Assembly (NCBI GenBank): GCA_015179045.1
Contig: WHUZ01000021.1
Span: 372,001 to 436,000 of the forward strand
From: Kalaharituber pfeilii
Lineage: Eukaryota; Ascomycota; Pezizomycetes; Pezizales; Pezizaceae
Length of the DNA: 64,000 nt
Direction of reading: 5' to 3'
Of the stretch, positions 45,513-54,803 are shown piece by piece. The position numbers and the translations under genes were made by a program. The notes under the pieces are model-generated. The model was not told where the DNA came from. It was given only the letters and a program-made list of their open reading frames with translations, and made no database searches. Position 1 is the stretch's first letter, and the number at the start of each line of letters is the position of its first letter.

Positions 45513-47342
45513 CTGTCGCTTACCTATTAGTGACCGAGCACCTATTAGTGACCGATCTCTTGGCACTCCTCCTCGTGCAACTTCTACATGCAATATCTTC
45601 AGCGTCAGGCATGCTAGCAACATGAGGTAAATTGCAAAATATACAGCAGGCATGCCTGAACATTTGGAGGATATTTGATGGCCACACTATATATACACCT
45701 TTTGTAATTCAATGATATGCAGAGAAAGTATAGCATTCTACCCCCCCCTTGCATAGCAAAGGATAGCATATACTAAATACTATATGACTATCCTCAACTA
45801 TAGCTCTTCATACTCTCAAGTGACTATAGAAGAAGGGTAGCTCACCTAAATGATGGTAGGATAAGTCGCTGTAGATTTCTGTAGCCTCAAAAGCAGTTAC
45901 CAAAATATCCGAAAGTGCCGGAAGTGCTAAAGCTGTCAGTATGTCCTGCTGCACACATAATATACTCCACTGCAATCATATACTACTCTAAAAGCAGCAT
46001 TTCTATGCTCTTGATATAATCAATAGTATTTTATATAACTAAAGTAGTAGATATATGATAAACCAATTCTTTAATTACTATATTCTATCAGCAAGTACAA
46101 ATTTATACCAATTGCTGCTACTTCAATATCAGAGTACCATTACTCTCTATAGACCTTGTTCTGAGTGCTCTATATATGCTAGTCCTCTGCGTAGCTCATA
46201 TAGCACTCATTTATATGACTGTAATACCAGCGCCGGCACTGTCACCAGCACCGCCGCTAGTACTGTCAGCTCATATATCATTTGCATATATGCATCCACT
46301 GACTGCCCACCGTATAGTTGTGGTGAACCTATAACAAGACACTAACCACCCTGATAGAAGTTCTTGCAGCTAATTATACCTATGAGGTCATTATAGGATA
46401 GTATATATCTAGACACAATTCTGCTTATTATATTATTATAACAAATACTAAATTTTTGTTAGTATTGCTCCCTATATCATTCTATATAGATATACATGGC
46501 AGTATTACTATTATTCTTACCTCCTCTATCAACTATAGTATATGCTATTAATGTTGATATAGTAAGAAGTTTATTTCATCAACTAATCCTATCAGTTAGG
46601 TATATGCTATTATAGCTATCAGGGTACTTCTATACCAACTAAGTCTGCAGCTATATACTATCGTTGGTATAGATACCTATCAAGTCTACCAATTCTATTA
46701 TTCTACTAGAGGCTGTCGCACTCATAAGAGTATTTTTCCTAGTAATTAATACTATTAGTCCTGAAATATACTATACTATTCTTGAGGATGTTTTTCTAGT
46801 AGCCAACACTCCCAATTATATTACATACTATCGTAAATATAAGAATAGTCTTATAGCTATTAATCCTGTTATTTTTAGTATATGTAGTTGCTTGTTGCAA
46901 GTAATAGAAGAGCAGATTGGAAGTTTTGGCACTTCCGGCATTTTCGGCCATTTCAGTGACTGCTTTGAGGCTACTGAAATTCAGCACAGCCTTATCCTAT
47001 CACTATTTAAGTTAGCTATCTTCTTCTATAGCCACATGAGAGTGTGAAGAGCTATAGTTGAGGAGAGTCATATAATATTTAGTGTATGCTATCCTTTGCT
47101 ATGCAAGGGGGGGGTAGAATGCTATACTTTCTCTGCATATCATTGAATTACAAAAGGTGTATATATAGTATGGCCATCAAATAACTTCCAAATATTCAGG
47201 TGCACCTGCTGTATGTTCTGCAATTTACCTCATGTTGCTAGCATGCCTGAAGCCGAAGATATTGCATGTAGAAGTTGTACGAGGAGGAGTGCCAAGAGAT
47301 CGGTCACTAATAGGTGCTCGGTCACTAATAGGTAAGCGACAG
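45513..47342. mobile_element. Long-inverted-repeat DNA element (copy 2)
   Basis: Ends CTGTCGCTTACCTATTAGTG and the inverse CACTAATAGGTAAGCGACAG, flanked by TA on both sides, with arms of several hundred bp. Related to 7791-9881 along the whole length, including the core. This copy is free of the LINE stub found there. Next to each end the terminal motif CACCTATTAGTGACCG is repeated once more. No transposase frame. Confidence 0.85.
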
Positions 47343-47655
47343 TAGTATTTACAGCCACCAACATACCAACATTCTGTTGTAGTTCTGTGCGCAGAACAAA
47401 AAGGTCAATGCGTTGTACTAGTGTGTGATCACGAACCAGCGTTCCGTTGAGTAGTCCGGGCCAGTGGCCACTGGAACGTTGTTACGAATGGCCCGGCACA
47501 CCTGTGTCAAACTTGCTAGCTGCAGCCGCTAAATGTGTGCATGTGAGTGTCAATTCGTTGATGGCTTTACTGCATAGTACGGAGTACAGGCTGCATGAGC
47601 AGCTGCAGGAGGGCGGGGGTGCGGGGCTTGGTACAAGAGGAGGGGAAGTTATCTA

Positions 47656-47728
47656 CAGTGACTCGCAAAAAGTCTTGGGGATTAGGCAATATTGGGGCAA
47701 GATCCACAAGACTTTTCACTGGTCACTG
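47656..47728. mobile_element. MITE with CAGTGACT ends (U3 copy)
   Basis: Paralogue of 31369-31457 with a shortened middle: CAGTGACTCGCAAAAAGTCT ... AGACTTTTCACTGGTCACTG, flanked by TA. Confidence 0.78.
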
Positions 47729-48306
47729 TATTATCTGAACAAGGAACCAAAAGCGGGGTGGTTTGTTCTACTGCCGTTAGTAATGAGCGAGGTGACAACA
47801 AGCGGCGGTAGAAGAGTACAGAAATTCTTGAGTGCCCCAGTTGGATGAAAAGGGCTGTCTAGAGCAGCTTTCTAAAGATTTGGCTGAGATGCTCTGGTTC
47901 CATATGATTAATCCCGAATAGTACCGGGGCAGCCTGTTTTTAATTTTTGTTCTTAATTTTTGTTCTTTTCAACAAAAGTACAGCATAGGTATTCATGCTA
48001 TTCGGCAACCCAGCTGGCTGCTAACTAATGTCGTGGCTACTGTTGCAACGGAGCCTTGAGATAGCGTAAAGGTTGCACTATCCCCATGTACAACCAGCCA
48101 CGACAAACATAATGATTTGGCCCTTTTGTCACTAGACCCATTTCTGGTAAATCTACATTGTGAAGTTATCATACTCGTAACCCCCTTGAATTATTGCACG
48201 CTGCATGCACACTGCATACGGTGCAGTAGCCAGTCCGAATGTAAATTAACTTTTGTGTGGCCGCCGTTGGCAGCAATTACACCTCTAACTCACTCAGGCA
48301 TACTTT

Positions 48307-49319
48307 CTACAAGCTTGAAAACCTCCCCCGGCTTTTTCTTCTGCCATTCCTCCTGAATCTGTTGACATACCCCCTCTGCAGCTGCAAGCGGGGTAACGTG
48401 ACAAAAAAAACAAAAAAACCCTCAGCTGTAGTAGCTCTATCTTGATATTTGCTTATCCTTGTCTCGATCACTCTCCAGATATCCTTGAGATCTAGTGAAC
48501 TTGCTACCCATGGCAGTGATTCCATTCCAAATTCCTTTCGTACTGCTTAAGTTGCCTTTGCAGTATGAGCAGAAGCACCATTCTCCATGACTGTCAACCA
48601 TTTTCCTCGACAACTTTACTCAAACCAGTATGGACGTAAGACAGGACGAAGGTCATATGTACAATATGACTGTGATGTGATATTCCCCCAATCATTCTTC
48701 TGCGAAACAACTTCACTTGTAGAACCATCAGCAGCTCCGCAGATAGCACCCCAGATCATAACCGAAAGTTTGTTGTTAGGAATTCTTCATTTAATTGTCG
48801 AGTAACCCATACTCATCCAGCACTTCCATTCAATCAAATATATGATTCATCTGTCTAAATGAGTTCTCTCCACATCTCAATTGTCCAGTCAAGATGTGCC
48901 ATAGCCCATGCCAATCTCCTAGCCTTTTTCTCAGCATCTAGAAATGGTTTACGACATGCAACTTTTCAAAATAGCCCTCCATTTCAAATGCCTCCTTTAA
49001 TACTTGTTCACATGCTTGAATTGCAGCTCTCTGCAACTTCTGAGAATGTCAGTCTGCGACAGACAGAATCGCGAGTAGCAACAGCTACTAGTTGATGTCG
49101 TTGTGGAGTAGTAATTTTTCGATGACGTCCTCGCCACTTAAATTTGCTTAGAGTACGAGGCTGTCTGCATATTCGAGCAACTGTGGTTCGGTGGAATCCC
49201 ATCTCTTCGGCTATTTTCTCATAACTCCATCCAACTCGATAGCGGAGAGTATGCATTTCAATGCGCTCTTCATGAGTTGGCTCACGCGTCTTCAGTCCAG
49301 ATCTTGCCGGCGTCTCCAT
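48307..49319 (-). pseudogene. Tc1/mariner transposase pseudogene (U3)
   Basis: The N-terminal HTH frame (49319-49008) matches U2 (METPARSGLKTREPTHEERI onward) and then breaks. The second catalytic motif reads ENGASAH (Asp lost, as in U2). The third motif is eroded to WVASSLDLKDIW by a small deletion. Non-functional. Confidence 0.8.
48380..48418 (+). mobile_element. LINE family I 3' stub, 39 bp (U3 only)
   Basis: AGCTGCAAGCGGGGTAACGT, then GAC and an A-rich tail, interrupt CCCCTCTGC|TGTAGT, which is continuous in U2 (~32110). Short flanking repeats CCCTCTGC / CCCTCAGC (one mismatch) fit a target duplication. Confidence 0.75.
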
Positions 49320-49995
49320 GCTGTCGGTATATTAATTAGACATCCTTACTGCATGAATCTCTACAATACAACGAGCGAATCTCTGAATTCTGAATTTGTA
49401 GCGTACTCGAGTGCTGAATTGGACACATATCGTATTTACATTTGAACTGGCTTCCTGCACGGTATGCAGCTTGCAATAATTCATGGGGGTTACGAGTACG
49501 AGCATGATATCATTATACCGGCTCCGCCAATGATACTGTCCTATAATGTTCAAAATATATAGTTGTCAACAGCACAGCTGCGCTTCGCAATCTTAATTAA
49601 TTAATACTACCAATTGAAATAATCAACACCTTTCAAGACAGCCAAAAAAACTGAGACAAGAGGCTGCTGGCCGCTCCATTACGGTAGTCAAAGAGAATCA
49701 GGCGAGACAACAGAGGGCATTTGAGTTGGTGACGAATAGTAGGATTACTAGCTGACCGGTGTCAAAAAGTTTTATATTAGTTCGACTATTAGTCGTATGG
49801 GCCGTCCTCACAGGGTTGAGATTCACAACAGAACAAACACTACTTAGGAACTGCTTCATAACAATATTATCACAACAGGTTAACCTTCTCATTTCCAGTG
49901 TTGGAGTTTCATAAACTAATTCGCTGTAGGGCTAGGCGCACTCCCTCTACCAGCATTCGCTTGACTATCTACATCCAACTAGTATATCAACAAGA

Positions 49996-52224
49996 ATGTG
50001 TGATCCACTATCTATAGCTGCATCAATTGCTGGCCTCGTTGCAACCTCAGCAAAAATTGTAAGTTTGCTGAAGGACCTCTATGATCGAGTCAAGCAGGCA
50101 CCAGAATCCATGAACCGCCTCATCGAAGAAATGCAGGATATGAATGCCATCTTCTGCCAGGTCCAGCTCTTTATTATCGGGACAACTAAAATTTCAAACA
50201 AAAGTGGCTTGAGAATGTTGTCTATCCAGCACCTTCTTGCAACCTTGAGTGGATGTGTTTTGGTCACTTCTAATCTAGACAAGTATGTGAGTGAAGTTGT
50301 GGGAATCAGTGATCCCAGAAGCACGCAACCTCTGGCAAACAAAGTAAGCCTTTTATTTGAACAGATTAAATGGGCACTGTGGAAGGAAGAAGAAGTTGCA
50401 GTCTTTATTGAGGACCTGCAGCGCCACAAGCTGAGCTTGAACTTAATGTTGGGAATTATCCAATGGTAAGTGTAGAAGCCTATTTTTTTCGGAATACGCA
50501 GAAAACTAATCTCTTTAAATAGCAATACCACAGCCGAGGCTGCTGAAAGCCTTGGGAAGTTGCACGAAGCAGTCCATGCGATTTCAATTCAGTTGCGCAC
50601 AATTATCAGCCGTTATGATCCTTCAATAAGCGATGAAAGGGAGGTTACGATAGTTGATATGCAACCCCAGGTTGCAAGCGCCGAAAGCGATTTCAAGATA
50701 CCATTATCCACAGCTCAGGATGACTTGGTCTCCGATAACGATGATGACTCTTCATCAGTCAGAACTACAGCAACATCTCTTAGCTCATTATCCTTGCGAT
50801 CCATGCGATCCATGCGATGTGTGCTACCATCGTTCATAGACGAGCTGAAACACTCAAGACCTTACAAGCGATTGCAAAAGTTGGGTATGGGCGACGATTC
50901 TCACTCCACATTCTCTAGCAATAGCTCCACAAGAGGTTGTAGCTGGTCGATGCTATCAAACATGAGCTTGGGCGATCTCTCGATTTCGGAAATCTCAGTG
51001 CTTGAGCTACCTATTTGCTTATCTGATCTCTGGAACTCACAGCCCTACCAAGTTGAAATGCTGCTTCATTTAGCTGCTGATCATCGTAGATCACACCGAC
51101 CATTGATACTGAGGTGGTTTTCTTTAGGGCCCATGCATCGAGCCATCCATGATGGAGATGAGAATGCCATTCGAACTTTACTTGCTTCAGGAACAGATTT
51201 AGAGGAGAGAGATTCAAATGGCAGAACACCACTGCATGTAACAGCTGGAAATGGGCAGGACAGGATGGTAGCGCTGCTGCTGGCAAACGGTAGAGTTGAT
51301 GTTAATATGGCTGACAAAGATGGCCGGACACCACTGAATTGCGCAGCTTCCAATGGGCATGACAAGGTGGTGGAGCTGCTGCTAGCAGATGGCAGAGTGG
51401 ATATCAATGTGATTAATAAAAATGGCTGGACAGCACTGAATAGCGCAGCTTTAAAAGGGCATGATAAGGTGGTGAAGCTGCTGCTGGCAGACAGCAGGGT
51501 TGATGTCAATGTGGCTAACAAAAACGGCTGGACACCACTGAATAGCGTCGCAGATAAAGGGCATGACAAGGTGGTGGAGCTGCTGCTGGCAGACAGCAAG
51601 GTTGATGTCAATGTGGCTAACAAAAACGGCTGGACACCACTGAATAGCGCAGCTTTAAACGGACATAACAAGGTGGTGGAGCTGCTGCTGGCAGACAGCA
51701 GGGTTGATGTTAATAATATGGCTAACGAAGGTGGCTTGACACCGCTGAATAGTGCAGCTATAAGTGGACACAACAAGGTGGTGGAGCTGCTGCTGGCAGA
51801 CGGCAGGGCTGATGTCAATATGGCTGACAAAGATGGCTGGACACCGCTGATTTCTGCAGCTGTCACCGGACTAGACAAGGTGGTGGAGCTGCTGCTGGCA
51901 GACAGCAGGGTTGATGTCAATATGGCTAGCAAACGTGGCTGGACACCACTGAATAGCGCAGCGAACTATGGGCGTGATAAGGTGGTGGAGCTGCTGCTGG
52001 CAGACAGCAGGGTTGATGTCAATACGGCTGCCAAAAGTGGCTGGACACCATTGACTTCCGCAACTGACAGCGGGCATGACAAGGTGGTAGAGCTGCTTCT
52101 CGCACATGACAAAATCGACATAACAAAGGCCATTGCTGCTTCCAAGACTACCCCGAACTTGCTCGATAGGTATTTACAACGCAGAAGTCTGGCTAAGATA
52201 CGCTCAAAAGTTGAAAAGAAATAA
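49996..52224 (+). CDS. PF17111-like N-terminus + ankyrin array protein, copy U3
   Basis: Exons 49996-50465 and 50523-52224 (57-nt intron) give 723 residues with no internal stop. The N-terminus is MCDPLSIAASIAGLVATSAK; relative to U2 it has lost three codons near DLYDRVKQ and eleven codons in the HEAV-HAIS stretch. The Ser-rich linker is as in U1/U2. The array starts with MHRAIHDGDENAIRTLLASG, followed by nine 34-residue repeats (GRTPLHVTAGNGQDRMVALL ... GWTPLTSATDSGHDKVVELL). One repeat has an extra Asn (VDVNNMAN). Repeats are 102 nt each, and neighbours are very similar in DNA. The tail RRSLAKIRSKVEKK is shared by all copies. There is no nucleotide-binding domain. This is the best candidate for a functional copy. 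By analogy it may have a recognition or scaffold role in the cytosol; this is unproven. Confidence 0.87.
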
Positions 52225-52373
52225 GAGGAAGTAGACGTTGCTCATTCTCTGCCCTTGGTTTCATCTCTTTTCCGATCCATGTAACCTCAATTCTAATTTA
52301 TTTCCATATTTCTATTGGCAAGGAAACTGGGAGAGTTTTATATGTGCTTCGCGTCCAATCGAGATAGCAGCGT

Positions 52374-52877
52374 TATGAGCGGGCGCGAGGCTGCTCAGTC
52401 AACTATGCGCGGTTCCTCTACTAGGTGGTCCTCGAGTCACTGTCCGAAGGAGGCGAATCGCTATCTTGAGTAGTAGAAAGTCTCGATATGTGTATATTCG
52501 GCAATGGCAGTAGCGAGTAGAATGTGTAAGTACAATAAAAGAGTGCGGGAATGTGGTAAGTAGGAAAAGGAAGTAGTATAACGGCGCGGCGATATCTACA
52601 TGACTGTAGAAGACAGAGTAATCGTGCGTATGTACAAATGGATGATGTGTGTATTGTATATCTGTGTATGATACATGTGCAAAAGGAACAGAACCTCTTT
52701 ATACCGCAGACCGTTCGGTCATTTCTAATCAACCCGGCTTACCCTCATCCTCACGTGCCCGTGCTACTTCACTATTGCTCTTGAACTTCCACGTGACCTA
52801 CGGCGTTATCTGAGCCCAGCGCCAGCGCGGTTAGTAAATAAGTAGCAACTAGCAAGTAGGCGCGCGCCGCCTACCAC
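52374..52877. mobile_element. Probable solo LTR, ~503 bp (U3 only)
   Basis: U1 and U2 are continuous through GATAGCAGCGTT; U3 carries ~503 bp between copies of CAGCGT (52368-52373 and 52877-52882). One end reads CCTACCACA and the other TATGAGCGGGCG, so in minus orientation it would begin TGTGGTAGGCGG. The exact TG..CA borders are ambiguous by a few bases. It contains CTTTATA and AATAAAAG signals. A 103-codon minus frame inside is probably spurious. Confidence 0.65.
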
Positions 52878-53019
52878 AGCGTGTTTGATCTTTAACCGTG
52901 GATTTATGTTGTTTCTTTTTTTCGTGTGTGTATCAATGGTTTGTCTCTCAAATGCACAAGTTCTGATGTATGTCTGTAGCATTCTAGTTGGACAAATTCT
53001 GCTTTTTTCATTTACGTGA

Positions 53020-53074
53020 TTTTTTTTTTTTTTTTTTTTTTTTTCTCACTATCATTTATCGCATGCCGCCTTAA
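53020..53074 (-). mobile_element. LINE family II 3' stub (U3), shared with U2
   Basis: Poly-T then ATCATTTATCGCATGCCGCC between ATTTACGTGA repeats (53010-53019, 53075-53084). Same site as U2 36141-36189; the T-run differs in length. Confidence 0.87.
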
Positions 53075-53696
53075 ATTTACGTGAGTGATTGAAGGGTCAC
53101 AGATTCTAAGTTGCACATTTCCTGTAGCCTTCAAGCTGGTGGTAGCATCTGATGCTGTACTTTTATATCTTCTGGATATTTGTTATTCTTTGGTATACAC
53201 AATTCAACTGTTCGAAGGAACATAGCTTGCACACTTATTGTGCTATGTCTGCAGGATGTACTCTGATCAGAAGAACAACATGGCTAGCAAGCACCCGAGC
53301 CCCTCCGTCGATGTCTTCAGGTGAGCCGATGGGACATGTAGTTGACTTGTTTCCTTGATCTGATAGATGAGGGGTTGTTCACACGGTGCCAGTACCAAGC
53401 ACCCGTAGTCCTTCCCATGATACGCCACTTTCCAGTACCTGCCTTCACGCCCACTGAGTGCCCATCCTCAATCACGAGCCTTTGTTCTCTGTCACGCGTC
53501 CGACTTCGCAGGATGAGTAGCCGTCATCCGCAGGCTATGCGAATTTAGGCCGTAGGCCGTGGCTTGCAATTGCTGCCTCTGTTTGTTCTACACAGCGAGT
53601 ATGCTGAAATGGATCAATGGACATAAGAGCCGGTAAGAAGCATTGTAGTAGAGGATGCAAACCTTCGAGGTACTGTAGTACCTGTGCTGGAGTTCT

Positions 53697-53719
53697 TTTT
53701 TTTTTTTTTTTTTTTTTTT
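53697..53719 (-). mobile_element. Pure poly-T insertion with 11-bp target duplication (U3 only)
   Basis: 23 T's with nothing else, flanked by GCTGGAGTTCT at 53686-53696 and 53720-53730. It is best explained as a LINE reverse-transcription event that copied only the poly-A tail. Confidence 0.78.
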
Positions 53720-53854
53720 GCTGGAGTTCTGAATGCAAGGTGCACGCGCTAATAAATAAGGCGGCTTTGAGAACGCTGCGGGGGAAGTGTGCTGACTATA
53801 TGGTTTCAATGCATACTGGTACTATTTGCAGTAGTTTTTACTTTAAGTAGTTGA

Positions 53855-53907
53855 TTTTTTTTTTTTATATATCATTTATCGCTTACCGCCCTGTGGGCTA
53901 TGGCGAT
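53855..53907 (-). mobile_element. LINE family II 3' stub (U3 only)
   Basis: T-run, ATATATCATTTATCGCTTAC, then CGCCCTGTGGGCTATGGCGA, between TTTAAGTAGTTGA repeats (53842-53854, 53908-53920). U1 (28378) and U2 (37288) have the empty site. Confidence 0.87.
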
Positions 53908-53978
53908 TTTAAGTAGTTGAGTTTACGAAAGGGGAGGGTTGAATGTGTTGCTGAACTATGCCATAGTACATACGGAGT

Positions 53979-54182
53979 TCTGTTGTGCATTGACGTTATC
54001 TCTTTCTCCCTACATTACCATCGGAGGTTGTGGGTTCCATGCCGGTTTTGTTGTTTCTCCCTCCAGTACTATTGCAGATTGTGGGTTCATAGGATGCGGA
54101 CTTTTATTATCTACATTTCCGTTTTTCATTATTTACATATGGAACTAACCTCCGTAGCCCATCGGGCGGCATGCGAGTGATG

Positions 54183-54216
<34 letters not shown>
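53979..54216 (+). mobile_element. LINE family II 3' fragment, 238 bp (U3 only)
   Basis: Ends GGGCGGCATGCGAGTGATGA, then TATTTT and ~25 A's, flanked by ACGGAGT (53972-53978, 54217-54223). Its 5' part (duplicated TTTCTCCCT...TGCGGGTTC-like blocks) is the longest family II 3' UTR in the window and could serve as its reference. U2 is continuous here (~37350). Confidence 0.82.
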
Positions 54217-54218
<2 letters not shown>

Positions 54219-54803
54219 GGAGTGCATATGCAGGAAATCTGCATGCATATGCACCGCAATTGGAGTACTCAGACCTCACCTCAATACTATGCACGAGACC
54301 ATTCTCAATACGGAATTTCCAGATTTCTCCGGATTGGCGAATTCCAGATTATAGACATTTCACTCTCCTGTAGAAACAAAAGCTTCCTTTCGTCAATGCA
54401 GATTATCCGCATTGAACAGACAAATGTGAGAATTGACACGAAATAGCTGATACCATCCCGTGGATACCAACACATGACTCTACATTATGATAGTGATAGC
54501 ACGAACTCAATTGTGATTCCCAACACCATATATTCCTCTCAGGTATATGAGTGGGGGTACTCACACATGGAGACTGAGTTGCACTTGAAGATCAGGATAG
54601 GGAAAAAAGAAGGAAAAAGTAGAAGTTCGGGGTCTGGGTATCTCTTATTTTTATTTTTATTTTTATTTATTTATTTATTTATTTTTTTTTGGCCCCCAAC
54701 ACGCAGTATGTACTCGGGAAAAACTGCATACAATGTGACAGGGGATAGTTGCTAGGATAGAGTTCACCTGTTGGTTATGTGATACTGGTTACCCTACAGC
54801 ACG

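Larger units (their letters stand above)
44323..47500. mobile_element. hAT-like composite element with nested TIR element (U3 only)
   Basis: The ends GCCGGGCCATTCGTAACAA and TTGTTACGAATGGCCCGGC are inverted copies. The inverted homology continues over ~100 bp through CGTTCCAGTGGCCACTGGCC and GAACGCTGGTTCGTGA. The flanks repeat CCTGTGT (44316-44322, 47501-47507), 7 bp, or 8 bp with one mismatch, close to the 8 bp of hAT elements. U2 has the empty site near 31216. Short subterminal GGCCCGG motifs also fit hAT. No transposase frame exists. Inside lie a minisatellite (44533-44933) and a complete second element (45513-47342). Confidence 0.75.
48174..49496 (-). mobile_element. Tc1/mariner-like element, degenerate (U3 copy)
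   Basis: Ends CTCGTAACCCCCTTGAATTA and TAATTCATGGGGGTTACGAG, flanked by TA. Paralogue of the U2 element. It lacks the 79-bp MITE but has a LINE stub at 48380-48418. Confidence 0.82.

Noticed and set aside
51081..51932. Long minus-strand frames (283, 228, 219 and 205 codons) opposite the ankyrin arrays
   Set aside because: They are shadow frames caused by the 102-nt repeat unit lacking stops on the complementary strand; the encoded Ser/Leu repeats have no family resemblance.
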